Origin: UBA10649 sp965278945
GTDB lineage: Bacteria; Actinomycetota; Actinomycetes; S36-B12
Length of the DNA: 64,000 nucleotides
Direction: 5' to 3'
NCBI GenBank assembly: GCA_965278945.1
Contig: OZ257128.1
Location: 2,294,001-2,358,000 of the forward strand
Positions 39,924 to 48,147 of the stretch are shown in pieces. Both the position numbers and the translations under genes were made by a program. Position 1 is the stretch's first letter, and every line of letters starts with the position of its first letter. The notes under the pieces are model-generated. The model did not search any database, was not told the origin of the DNA, and saw only the letters and a program-made list of their open reading frames with translations.

Positions 39924-40436
39924 TCAGCCAGCGAAGTCGAACTCGCGGACCAGTTCCCATCGACCGTCGACCCGCTCGTACAGGCCAATGGACCTGACCT
40001 GCATGTCGGCTTCGAAGGTCGCGAGCTCGTCGATCGCCTTGTCGAGAACCGCTTCGGCGACGTCATGCGCCACCGTGACGTGCGGGTGATACGGGAAACG
40101 CGTCTCCACCGCCATGTCCCCGGAACGCACGCGGGACTCGAGTTCCCCGCACTCGTCGACTCCCGCGCTTATGGCGATGAACGCGACCGGTGACACGGGA
40201 CGGAACGTGCCCGTCCCGCGAAGCGAGAGTTGGAAGGGTCGGGTCGCCGCGGCAACACGCTCAAGATGGCTGACCACGGCTGGCATCGCATCACGGTCGA
40301 CGTCGATGGGAGCGAGCACCGTGACGTGGGGGGGCATCTCCCCCGAGACCGGCTCATAGCGAGCCCGGGCCTCCTCGAGGATCTCCCGGGCCGGCGACGC
40401 GATCACGATCGCGACTCCGAGGGTGTGACCGGTCAA
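39924..40436 (-). CDS. 2'-5' RNA ligase / cyclic phosphodiesterase family protein
   Basis: Two-histidine phosphoesterase superfamily protein of 170 residues. The duplicated HxT motif is clear as HVTVLAP (about residue 40) and HVTVAHD (about residue 122). The exact RNA or nucleotide substrate cannot be told. The family N-terminus LTGHTLGVAIVIAS begins at a TTG that overlaps the trpS stop (TTGA), so I use this rare start; the next candidate, an in-frame GTG ten codons later, would remove part of the first strand. Confidence 0.82.
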   Translation of the reverse strand: MTGHTLGVAIVIASPAREILEEARARYEPVSGEMPPHVTVLAPIDVDRDAMPAVVSHLERVAAATRPFQLSLRGTGTFRPVSPVAFIAISAGVDECGELESRVRSGDMAVETRFPYHPHVTVAHDVAEAVLDKAIDELATFEADMQVRSIGLYERVDGRWELVREFDFAG

Positions 40437-41452
40437 TCCCGGTCCAGTGCGACGAAGCCGACGCGGTCGTAGACGTCCGCCAGGGTGCTCGACGCCGTCG
40501 CACGGGCCTTTGCTGCACCCAACGCCATCAGGCGTCCGAGTTCGGCCCGATCGTCGAGCAGTTCGGACGTGCGCTCGCGAATCGGCCGCACCGACTCGAC
40601 GACGATCTCGGCGGTGTCCGTCTTGAGATCGCCATATCCGCGGCCGGAGTAGTCCGCGACGATCGCATCGATGTCCCGTCCGCCGAATGCGCTCTGGATG
40701 GTGAGCAGGTTCGAGACGCCCGGCTTTCGCTCGGGGTCGAAGACGATCTCCCGCTCGGAGTCGGTGACCGCGCTCTTGAACTTCTTGACGAGCACCTTGT
40801 CGTCGTCGAGCAGCCATGCGCATCCGCCGGGCGAGGACTTGCTCATCTTCGCGGTCGGGTCCTGCAGGTCCAGGATCTTGGCGGTTGCCTTGACGATGAA
40901 CGCGTCAGGAACGGTGAATGCTGCGCCGAACCGCGAGTTGAAGCGCTGTGCAAGGTCGCGGGTCAGTTCCAAGTGCTGCCTTTGGTCCTCGCCCACCGGC
41001 ACGGCGTCCGCCTGGTAGATGAGGATGTCCGCCGCCTGGAGGATCGGGTAGGTCAGGAGCCCGACCGTGACGTTGTCCTTGCCGACCTTCTGCGACTTGT
41101 CCTTGAACTGAGTCATGCGCTGCGCGTGGCCGAAGCCGGTCTGGCACTCGAGAACCCACGCCAACTGGGTGTGCTCGGGCACGTGGCTTTGGACGAAGAT
41201 CGTCGACCTCTCGGGGTCAAGACCGACCGCCAGCAGTTGCGCAAATGCCCGATACGTCGTCTCCCGAAGCTCCGCGGGATCCTGATCGATCGTGATCGCG
41301 TGCTGATTCACGACGCAGAAGTACGTGTCGTGCGTCTCCTGAAGGCTCACCCACTCGCGAACCGCGCCGAGGTAGTTCCCCAGGTGGAAAGCGTGCCCAG
41401 TCGGCTGGATGCCGGACAGCACACGCGGACGGCGCGAGATCTGGTCAGTCAT
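40433..41452 (-). CDS. trpS: tryptophanyl-tRNA synthetase
   Basis: Charges tRNA-Trp; class I synthetase of 339 residues. The HIGH-type motif appears as GHAFHLGNYLG, and the KMSKS loop is KMSKSS. LSGIQPTG at the front and TYPILQAADILIYQADAVPVGEDQ in the middle are typical. The ATG (MTDQISRRPR) stands five bases after the upstream stop. The open frame continues upstream but overlaps the CBS-domain gene. Transcribed with the RNA ligase-like gene. Confidence 0.95.
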   Translation of the reverse strand: MTDQISRRPRVLSGIQPTGHAFHLGNYLGAVREWVSLQETHDTYFCVVNQHAITIDQDPAELRETTYRAFAQLLAVGLDPERSTIFVQSHVPEHTQLAWVLECQTGFGHAQRMTQFKDKSQKVGKDNVTVGLLTYPILQAADILIYQADAVPVGEDQRQHLELTRDLAQRFNSRFGAAFTVPDAFIVKATAKILDLQDPTAKMSKSSPGGCAWLLDDDKVLVKKFKSAVTDSEREIVFDPERKPGVSNLLTIQSAFGGRDIDAIVADYSGRGYGDLKTDTAEIVVESVRPIRERTSELLDDRAELGRLMALGAAKARATASSTLADVYDRVGFVALDRD

Positions 41453-41456
41453 GCGG

Positions 41457-42788
41457 TCATTCTGTCGCATCCATATCGAGCGGCGCGTCCGCAGCATCCT
41501 CGCTGTCCGGACGCGCGACCCTGGTGACGGTGACCCGTGAGACGCGTCGGCCATCGAGCTCGACGACCTCGAATCGATGATCGCCCTCGGTGATGACGTC
41601 CCCGAGAAGAGGCACCCTGCCGAGTGCGGAGATGACGAAGCCGGCAACCGTCTCGTACGGTCCTTCGGGCAACTCGATGCCCGTCTCTTCCATGAAGTCA
41701 TCGACGTTGAGCAGCCCGGCGACCGTCGTCGAACCGACCACCTCGGGCTCTCGTGCCACATGCTCCACGTCGTACTCGTCCTGGATGTCACCGATCAGTT
41801 CCTCGACCAGGTCCTCCATCGTGACGATTCCGGCAGTGCCGCCGTACTCGTCCTGCACGATCGCCAGGTGCTGCCGAAGCCGGCGCATCTCGGTGAGCGT
41901 GCCCAGAACTTCCTTGCTGCCCGGGAAGGACGTGATCTCCCGCACCAGCTCGCCTACGCGCACGCTGCGCTGCGCGAGATCGGGATCAAGGATGTCGCGA
42001 ATGTGGACGAACCCGATGACGTCGTCGGCCGAGTCTCGCTGAACCGGATACCGGCTGTGCGGCTGGGCAATGACGATGCGGACGGCATCCCCCACGGGCA
42101 TCGACGCGTCGAGGAACTCGACCTCGGTGCGCGGCAGCATGACCTCGCGAAGCTCGCGGTCGCCGGCGGCGAACACGTCGTCGATGAGCTCTCGCTCCTC
42201 GCGGGTCAGCTCACCATGCGTAGCGACGAGGTCGCGAAGCTCCTCGCCGCTGATGGCCTCCTTCGCGCCGTGCGGATCGATCCCGAACAGCCGGACGATC
42301 GCGTCGGTCGCGACGGACAGGGCCCAGATGAAGGGCCGGAATGCCTTGGCGATGAAGTCGACGGGCGCGGCCACGACGAGCGCTACCGGCTCGACCCTCT
42401 GCAAGGCGATGCGCTTGGGGACCAGCTCGCCGAGGACCAGCGAGACGTACGCGATGATGATCGTGACGATGATGAATGCGAGTGTTTCCGACACGCCTTG
42501 GCTCAGTCCCCAGCCGACGAACACCGGCGACAGTTGGGGTGCGATCTGCGAAGCACCGAAGCCAGCCGAGATGAAACCGGCAAGCGTGACGGCAACCTGA
42601 CCGGCCGCGAGGTAGCGGTTCGGGTTCGATGTGACGATTGCCAAGCGCCGACCGCGGCCACCCTCTTCGGCCATCCGCTGAACCTGCGACTCGCGCAAGG
42701 ACACCAACGCGAGCTCGGCAGCAGCGAAGAACCCACCCAGCAGGATGAAGAACAGCACGACAAGGACGTTGACCCATAGGTCACTCAT
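41457..42788 (-). CDS. CNNM/CorC-type membrane protein with CBS domains
   Basis: Protein of 443 residues. An N-terminal DUF21/CNNM membrane domain (about 1-190, with AAAELALVSLRESQVQRMAEEG) is followed by a pair of CBS domains (about 210-335, including MLPRTEVEFLDASM and IVQDEYGGTAGIVTMEDLVEEL) and a CorC/HlyC C-terminal domain (about 350-430, TVAGLLNVDDFMEETG). Related proteins take part in Mg/Co efflux or Mg homeostasis; the older name is hemolysin-like. The acidic tail is DSEDAADAPLDMDATE. It is close to trpS and likely co-transcribed. Confidence 0.9.
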   Translation of the reverse strand: MSDLWVNVLVVLFFILLGGFFAAAELALVSLRESQVQRMAEEGGRGRRLAIVTSNPNRYLAAGQVAVTLAGFISAGFGASQIAPQLSPVFVGWGLSQGVSETLAFIIVTIIIAYVSLVLGELVPKRIALQRVEPVALVVAAPVDFIAKAFRPFIWALSVATDAIVRLFGIDPHGAKEAISGEELRDLVATHGELTREERELIDDVFAAGDRELREVMLPRTEVEFLDASMPVGDAVRIVIAQPHSRYPVQRDSADDVIGFVHIRDILDPDLAQRSVRVGELVREITSFPGSKEVLGTLTEMRRLRQHLAIVQDEYGGTAGIVTMEDLVEELIGDIQDEYDVEHVAREPEVVGSTTVAGLLNVDDFMEETGIELPEGPYETVAGFVISALGRVPLLGDVITEGDHRFEVVELDGRRVSRVTVTRVARPDSEDAADAPLDMDATE

Positions 42789-42810
42789 GCAACGTCACCC
42801 TACTGCCCAC

Positions 42811-42871
42811 GTCGACCTTGAGGTTGGCGTGCAAATCGGCACAGCGGAACCACGCCAACCTCAAGGTCGAC
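42811..42871. repeat. intergenic inverted repeat, copy C of the CTTGAGGTT family (perfect arms)
   Basis: Arms 42811-42831 and 42851-42871 are perfect 21-base reverse complements around a 19-base loop. The arm begins GTCGACCTTGAGGTTGGCG. Unlike copies A and B it lies between two genes of the same direction, downstream of icd and upstream of the CNNM gene. The identical arms shared with copy A (GACCTTGAGGTTGGCGTG) point to a dispersed repeat family. Confidence 0.9.
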
Positions 42872-42885
42872 GGGCGAATCGCACG

Positions 42886-44103
42886 CTAGGAGCCCATCGC
42901 CTTCTGCAGGTTCTCGTCGATCGAGCCGAGGAACTCCTGGGTTGTCTGCCACGGCTGGTCGGCGCTGATGAGCAAGGACAGGTCCTTCGTCATCTTGCCC
43001 TCCTCCACCGTCTCGATGCACACGCGCTCGAGGGTCTGCGCGAACGCGGTGACCTCGGGGGTGCTGTCGAGCTTGCCGCGGTGCTCGAGTCCGCGCGTCC
43101 ACGCGAAGATCGACGCGATCGGGTTGGTCGACGTGGGCTTGCCCTGCTGGTGCTGGCGGTAGTGGCGCGTCACCGTGCCATGGGCGGCCTCCGCCTCGAC
43201 GGTCTTGCCGTCCGGGGTCATGAGGACGCTGGTCATGAGTCCCAGCGAGCCGAAGCCCTGGGCGACGGTGTCGGACTGGACGTCGCCGTCGTAGTTCTTG
43301 CAGGCCCAGACGTAGCCGCCCTCCCACTTCATGGCCGCGGCGACCATGTCGTCGATGAGGCGGTGCTCATACGTGATGCCCGCGGCATCGAACTCTGCCT
43401 TGAACTCGTTCTCGAAGACGTCGGCGAAGATGTCCTTGAACTGGCCGTCGTAGGCCTTGAGGATCGTGTTCTTCGTCGACAGGTACACCGGGTAGTTGCG
43501 GTTCAGGCCGTAGCGCAGTGACGCGCGGGCGAAGTCGCGGATCGAATCGTCGAGGTTGTACATGCCCATGGCGACGCCGCCGCCGGGGAAGTCGAAGACG
43601 TTGAACTCCATCGGCTCGGAACCATCGGCCGGCTGAAAGGTCATCGTCAGCGTGCCGGCGGACGGGACCTTGAAGTCGGTCGCCTTGTACTGGTCGCCGA
43701 ACGCGTGACGGCCGACGACGATCGGCTTGGTCCAGCCCGGCACCAGGCGCGGAATGTTCGAGATGATGATCGGCTCGCGGAAGATCACGCCGCCGAGGAT
43801 GTTGCGGATGGTCCCGTTCGGCGACTTCCACATCTTCTTCAGGCCGAACTCCTCGACGCGTGCCTCGTCGGGGGTGATGGTCGCGCACTTCACGCCGACG
43901 CCGTACTTCTGGATCGCCAGGGCCGAGTCGATGGTCACCTGGTCGTCGGTGGCGTCGCGGTACTCCATGCCGAGGTCGTAGTACTTCAGGTCCACGTCGA
44001 GGTACTTCAAGATGAGCTCGTCCTTGATGAACTGCCAGATGATGCGCGTCATCTCGTCGCCGTCGAGCTCGACGACCGGGTTGACCACCTTGATCTTGCT
44101 CAC
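42886..44103 (-). CDS. icd: isocitrate dehydrogenase (NADP), eukaryotic-like homodimeric type
   Basis: Oxidative decarboxylation of isocitrate to 2-oxoglutarate with NADP. The 405 residues belong to the subfamily of mitochondrial-type enzymes: VELDGDEMTRIIWQFIKD at the front, KSPNGTIRNILGGVIFREPI for isocitrate binding, YDGDVQSDTVAQGFGSLGLM with metal-binding Asp residues, and EAAHGTVTRHYR for the adenine site. The ATG starts MSKIKVVNPV. A long inverted repeat separates it from mdh upstream. Confidence 0.96.
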   Translation of the reverse strand: MSKIKVVNPVVELDGDEMTRIIWQFIKDELILKYLDVDLKYYDLGMEYRDATDDQVTIDSALAIQKYGVGVKCATITPDEARVEEFGLKKMWKSPNGTIRNILGGVIFREPIIISNIPRLVPGWTKPIVVGRHAFGDQYKATDFKVPSAGTLTMTFQPADGSEPMEFNVFDFPGGGVAMGMYNLDDSIRDFARASLRYGLNRNYPVYLSTKNTILKAYDGQFKDIFADVFENEFKAEFDAAGITYEHRLIDDMVAAAMKWEGGYVWACKNYDGDVQSDTVAQGFGSLGLMTSVLMTPDGKTVEAEAAHGTVTRHYRQHQQGKPTSTNPIASIFAWTRGLEHRGKLDSTPEVTAFAQTLERVCIETVEEGKMTKDLSLLISADQPWQTTQEFLGSIDENLQKAMGS

Positions 44104-44127
44104 GTGTCCGTCTCCTCAGCTCTTGTC

Positions 44128-44215
44128 GATTTGAACCGCTTCCCGGGTCAAATCGTGGTTCTCCCGCCGTTTACGCCCGCATTCTCGGGATTTGACCCGG
44201 AAGGCGGTTCAAATC
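44128..44215. repeat. nested inverted repeat between mdh and icd (copy D, separate family)
   Basis: Two 27-base arms (44128-44154 and 44189-44215) are reverse complements with two mismatches, around a 34-base centre. Each arm is itself an imperfect palindrome (GATTTGA...GGTCAAATC), so it can fold into two small hairpins or one long one. The right arm overlaps the mdh stop codon. The AT-rich tips GATTTGA contrast with the local GC content. It may end mdh transcription or form a stable mRNA boundary before icd. Confidence 0.85.
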
Positions 44216-45170
44216 AGAGGTCCTTGACGTCGCCCTGCTTGGCCTTGACCGCCTCGTAGGCCTCGACGAGCAGCGCCTTCTCATCATCGGTCAACGGCGT
44301 CTCGACGACGGAGATGATTCCCTCGCGTCCGAGCTTGGCCTCGACGCCGAGGTACGCGCCCGACAGTCCGTACTCGCCATCGACCCATGCGCACACGGGC
44401 ATCACGGAGCCAGAATCCTCATGGACGGCCTTTGCCATCCGCGCCGCCGCGGCGGACGGTGCGTAGTAGGCCGATCCGGTCTTCAGCAGTGCCACGACCT
44501 CGGCGCCGCCGTTGCGGGTGCGGACGACGAGCTCATCGATCTCCTCAGCCGAGAGCAGCTCCGACAGCGGCTTGCCGTCGACCGCGCACGCGGACGCGAC
44601 CGGCACCATCGTGTCGCCGTGCGAGCCGAGGGTCAGCGTGGTGACCGAGCCGACGGGAACGCCGAGCTTCTCAGCGACGAAGTGGGTGAAGCGGGCGGTG
44701 TCGAGCATGCCGGCCTGGCCGATGACCCGCTTGTACGGGAATCCGGTCACGAGCTGCGCGAGGGCGGTCATCTCGTCGAGGGGGTTCGCCACGTTGATGA
44801 CAACGGCCTCGGGAGCGTGGATCGCGATGTTCTCGGCAACCGCGCGCATGATCTTCGCGTTGGTCTCGATGAGGTCCATGCGGCTCATGCCCGGCTTGCG
44901 GGGCAGGCCCGCGGTGATGATGACGATCTCCGAGCCCGCGATGGCCTCGTAGCCCTCGCCGTTGGGGCCTGTCGTCTGGCCGACGACCAGGGTCTCGAAG
45001 CCCTCGATCCAGCGCGACTGGTTGAGGTCCAGGGCCAGGCCCTCGGGCTTGCCCTCGATGACATCAGTGAGGACTACCGTCTCAAAGATGTCGTACTCGG
45101 CGAGCCGCAGCGCGGTCGTCGAACCGTAGAAACCTGCTCCGATTACTGAGACCTTGCCGCTGCGTGCCAT
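44214..45170 (-). CDS. mdh: malate dehydrogenase (LDH-like type)
   Basis: NAD-dependent malate/oxaloacetate interconversion. The 318 residues belong to the MDH group related to lactate dehydrogenases. The nucleotide-binding motif is VIGAGFYGSTTA, with the NAD-selecting D36. R91 and R97 in AGLPRKPGMSRMDL give dicarboxylate specificity, NVANPLDEM follows, and GSHGDTMVP has the catalytic His. Preceded by a promoter region with a 16-base palindrome, and separated from icd by copy D. Confidence 0.95.
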   Translation of the reverse strand: MARSGKVSVIGAGFYGSTTALRLAEYDIFETVVLTDVIEGKPEGLALDLNQSRWIEGFETLVVGQTTGPNGEGYEAIAGSEIVIITAGLPRKPGMSRMDLIETNAKIMRAVAENIAIHAPEAVVINVANPLDEMTALAQLVTGFPYKRVIGQAGMLDTARFTHFVAEKLGVPVGSVTTLTLGSHGDTMVPVASACAVDGKPLSELLSAEEIDELVVRTRNGGAEVVALLKTGSAYYAPSAAAARMAKAVHEDSGSVMPVCAWVDGEYGLSGAYLGVEAKLGREGIISVVETPLTDDEKALLVEAYEAVKAKQGDVKDL

Positions 45171-45206
45171 AGCTGACGCGTGCCTTCCGAGAGGGTGATC
45201 GGGGAA

Positions 45207-45222
45207 ATCTTGACGTCAAGAT
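45207..45222. promoter_or_regulatory. 16-base perfect palindrome over the mdh promoter
   Basis: ATCTTGACGTCAAGAT reads the same on both strands. On the minus strand it overlaps a TATCTT sequence (45218-45223) that could be the -10 box of mdh, so a bound dimeric regulator would block the polymerase. Nothing in the window identifies the regulator. Confidence 0.5.
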
Positions 45223-45261
45223 ACCTCAGATGGAACCTGCTGTGACACCCGGTTGCAGCCC

Positions 45262-46344
45262 TCACCGGGACTGCCATTGCGAGGCAACCTCAAGCAGCCG
45301 CGCGTTCGCGCCGGCATCGCCGACCGTGATCCGGGCACCCTCGCCGGCGAAGGGGCGAACGGACAGGCCCGCGGCGTCGCACGCCTCCGCGAACGCGGTC
45401 GTGTCATCCCCGAGCGCGAGCCACACGAAGTTCGCCTCGGTCTCGGCGGGATTCAGGCCCAGGACAGACAGTCCCGCATGGAGCAGGTCACGCTCGGCAA
45501 CGATGGCGGCCACTCGAGTGAGCAGCTCGTCCTCGGCATCGAGGGAGGCAATGGCGGCTGCCTGCGCGATGGTCGAGACGCCGAACGGCACCTGAACCTT
45601 CCGCAACGCCTCGGCCACTGGTTCGTGCGCGATGCAGAACCCGACCCGCAGTGATGCCAGCCCGTATGCCTTGGAGAACGTGCGCAGCACGGCCACGTTC
45701 TGGTGATCGCGATAGAAGTCCATCCCGTCCGGGATCCGCTCGGGATCCACGAACTCCCGATATGCCTCGTCGAGGACCACGAGCACGGAAGGCGGCACCG
45801 CCTCGATGAACCGTGCCAGTTCCTCCCGGCCGACCGCGGTGCTCGTCGGGTTGTTCGGATTGCAGACCAGGACGAGGCGCGTCGTCTCGTCGATCGCCGC
45901 CAGCATCGCGTCGAGGTCGTGACGTGCGTCGCCGTCGAGCGGCACTCGTAGCGCAGTGGCTCCCGCTATCTGGGCCATGATCGGGTAGGCCTCGAAGGAG
46001 CGCCATGCGAACACGACGCCATCACCTGCTCCGCACGTGATCTGCACGAGTTGCTGCAGCAGGCCGACGCTTCCCGTGCCGACAGCGACGTGCGCCGCCG
46101 GCACGTCGAATCGCGCGGCAAGGCGATCGACGAGAGCCGCGGACCCGTAGTCGGGGTAGCGATGCAGATCGGCGAGAGCCAGTTCCGTCGCCCGCAGAAC
46201 CGATGGCAGCGGCGCGTACGGATTCTCGTTGCTCGACAGCTTGTGCGCCTCGAGTCCCGCCGCGAGGGGGGTCGCCGGCTGACCGGCCTTGTAGGAGGGC
46301 ACCGCGTCCAGCTCCGGTCGCAGGCGGGGTGAGTCGCTCGGCAT
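45262..46344 (-). CDS. hisC: HisC-type aminotransferase (histidinol-phosphate or aromatic aminotransferase)
   Basis: PLP-dependent fold-type I aminotransferase of 360 residues. KLSSNENPYAPLPSV at the N-terminus, NPNNPTST, DEAYREF and the PLP-lysine motif FSKAYGLASLRVGF show the HisC/Pat group. Stand-alone members in actinobacteria are often the aromatic amino-acid aminotransferase Pat, so the histidine assignment is not certain. The other histidine genes are not in this window. GAAAGGG stands eight bases before the ATG. It diverges from the PLP decarboxylase gene. Confidence 0.88.
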   Translation of the reverse strand: MPSDSPRLRPELDAVPSYKAGQPATPLAAGLEAHKLSSNENPYAPLPSVLRATELALADLHRYPDYGSAALVDRLAARFDVPAAHVAVGTGSVGLLQQLVQITCGAGDGVVFAWRSFEAYPIMAQIAGATALRVPLDGDARHDLDAMLAAIDETTRLVLVCNPNNPTSTAVGREELARFIEAVPPSVLVVLDEAYREFVDPERIPDGMDFYRDHQNVAVLRTFSKAYGLASLRVGFCIAHEPVAEALRKVQVPFGVSTIAQAAAIASLDAEDELLTRVAAIVAERDLLHAGLSVLGLNPAETEANFVWLALGDDTTAFAEACDAAGLSVRPFAGEGARITVGDAGANARLLEVASQWQSR

Positions 46345-46384
46345 CTACGCCCTTTCAGGTCTCGGCTGGCGCCAAGTGTCCACC

Positions 46385-47758
46385 ATGATGGGCGCCATGA
46401 CGGACCTCGGCACCTGGCTCCCCCGCGGCGTGGAGGCGGTCGCCCGCTGGCAGGACCGATTCGGGTCGTTCGACCAGCACCCGTCGCTCGCCGTGTCCGA
46501 CGACGACCTGTCCCGCGCCTTCGAGCGCTTCACAACGCGATTGCAGGACAACTACCCGTTCGGCAGCCCCCGATACGTCGGCCAGATGCTCAAGCCTCCG
46601 CACCCAGCGGCGATCCTCGGGTACACCACGGCGATGCTCATCAACCCGAACAACCACGCACTCGACGGAGGTCCGGCGACTGCGCAGATGGAGCGGGAGG
46701 TCGTCTCGCGACTGGCCGGCATGTTCGGCATGGCCCAGCACCTCGGACATCTCACGTCGAGCGGAACCATTGCCAACCTCGAGGCGCTGTGGATCGCCCG
46801 CGAGATCCATCCGGGTCGGTCGATCGCGTTCAGTGTCGACGCGCACTACACGCATTCGCGCATGTGCCAGGTCATCGGCGTCGAAGGCATCGCCATCGCG
46901 ACCGACGACGCCGGACGCATGGACCTGGCCTCACTCGAGCGCGCCCTCGCATCCGGAGGAGTGGGAACAGTCGTCGCGACGCTCGGAACAACGGGACTGG
47001 GCGCCCTTGACCCGCTGCCTGAGATCCTCGCGCTTGCGCGCCAGCACGGCGCGAGAGTCCACGTCGACACCGCGTACGGCGGGTTCTTCGCGCTCATCGC
47101 CGACGACTCGCCGGACGGGGTGGCCCGGGCTCCCTATGACGCCCTTCAGTTCGCCGACAGCATCGTCGTTGATCCGCACAAGCACGGCTTGCAGCCCTAC
47201 GGCTGCGGTGCCGTCCTCTTCCGCGATCTGGACGTTGGTCGCTTCTACGTGCACGACTCGCCTTACACCTACTTCAGTTCCGACGAGCTCCACCTTGGCG
47301 AGATCTCCCTCGAGTGCAGCCGCGCCGGCGCCGCTGCGGCGGCGCTGTGGTTGACCCTCGAGGTCATTCCGCTGACCGACGCGGGACTCGGGCAAGCACT
47401 CCGGGCGAGTCGGCGTGGAGCACTCGACTGGGCGGCTCGACTCGAGCACTCGGGATCGCTCGCGCTCTTCCAGCCACCGGAGCTGGACATCGTGACGTAT
47501 CTGCCACGCCGCACCACGATGTCCGAGCTCGACGAGGCGAGCGCGGAGCTGTTCGGGCGAGCCGCGGATGCACCCGAGTCCGAGCAGATTCATCTCGCGA
47601 CATACGCGGTCAAGTCCGCCGACCTCGCCAGACGAGGACACGTGGTCGTCGATGATCGACCGACCGCACGCATCCTGCGCAGCACGGTTATGAAGCCGGA
47701 GAGCGAGTTCGAGATCGCCCACGTCTTCGATCGCCTCGAGGCACTGAGCCTTCGCTAG
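46385..47758 (+). CDS. PLP-dependent decarboxylase (group II, amino-acid decarboxylase)
   Basis: Decarboxylase of about 457 residues. The PLP lysine is in VVDPHKHGLQPYGCG, the ring-contacting Asp-x-Ala is in HVDTAYGGFF, and TSSGTIANLEALW and HYTHSRMCQVIG also fit the group that includes aromatic-L-amino-acid, glutamate and related decarboxylases. The substrate is open; the neighbouring aminotransferase hints at aromatic amino acids only by proximity. Start choice is uncertain between a GTG at 46376 and ATGs at 46385, 46388 and 46397, as none has a Shine-Dalgarno motif. Its TAG shares CTAG with the convergent gene. Confidence 0.87.
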   Translation: MMGAMTDLGTWLPRGVEAVARWQDRFGSFDQHPSLAVSDDDLSRAFERFTTRLQDNYPFGSPRYVGQMLKPPHPAAILGYTTAMLINPNNHALDGGPATAQMEREVVSRLAGMFGMAQHLGHLTSSGTIANLEALWIAREIHPGRSIAFSVDAHYTHSRMCQVIGVEGIAIATDDAGRMDLASLERALASGGVGTVVATLGTTGLGALDPLPEILALARQHGARVHVDTAYGGFFALIADDSPDGVARAPYDALQFADSIVVDPHKHGLQPYGCGAVLFRDLDVGRFYVHDSPYTYFSSDELHLGEISLECSRAGAAAAALWLTLEVIPLTDAGLGQALRASRRGALDWAARLEHSGSLALFQPPELDIVTYLPRRTTMSELDEASAELFGRAADAPESEQIHLATYAVKSADLARRGHVVVDDRPTARILRSTVMKPESEFEIAHVFDRLEALSLR

Positions 47759-48105
47759 CTCGGCGCGGGTACCCAGAAGGTGAACATGGACAGGCCCAGG
47801 CCCAGGACGGCCAGGATCGCGACGTCCACCTTCCGAGACCGCACGACGAGCATCCCTGCCTCGGAGTCGGGCAGCATGAGTCGCAGGAACGCGGCGAGCA
47901 GTACGGACGCCGACAAGATCACGCAGCCACGCCTGAAGTAGTCCAGTCCGATCATGAGCATCGCGACCGCAACGCCGATGAGCACCAAGGTCAAGGGCCA
48001 CTGCGAGAGCCAGTTGCGCCGCGACGGCGGGCGGATCGGAACGACGTTGCCGGAGGCGTTCACGGCGTTGGGACGCGGCTCGTCGTCAGTTCCCGCGTCG
48101 GCCAC
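47755..48105 (-). CDS. DUF3017 membrane protein
   Basis: A 116-residue membrane protein with a hydrophilic N-terminus (about 35 residues) and three hydrophobic segments, with ADAGTDDEPRP and NWLSQWPLTLVLIGVAVAM at the front and KVDVAILAVLGLGLSMFTFWVP at the end. This is the actinobacterial DUF3017 family, which also lies near folD in mycobacteria and streptomycetes. The function is unknown. Here a CoA-transferase gene separates it from folD. Confidence 0.85.
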   Translation of the reverse strand: MADAGTDDEPRPNAVNASGNVVPIRPPSRRNWLSQWPLTLVLIGVAVAMLMIGLDYFRRGCVILSASVLLAAFLRLMLPDSEAGMLVVRSRKVDVAILAVLGLGLSMFTFWVPAPS

Positions 48106-48147
48106 GCCTTCATCCTGCCACTCGTCGCGCGTCGAGGTCGACGGCGA

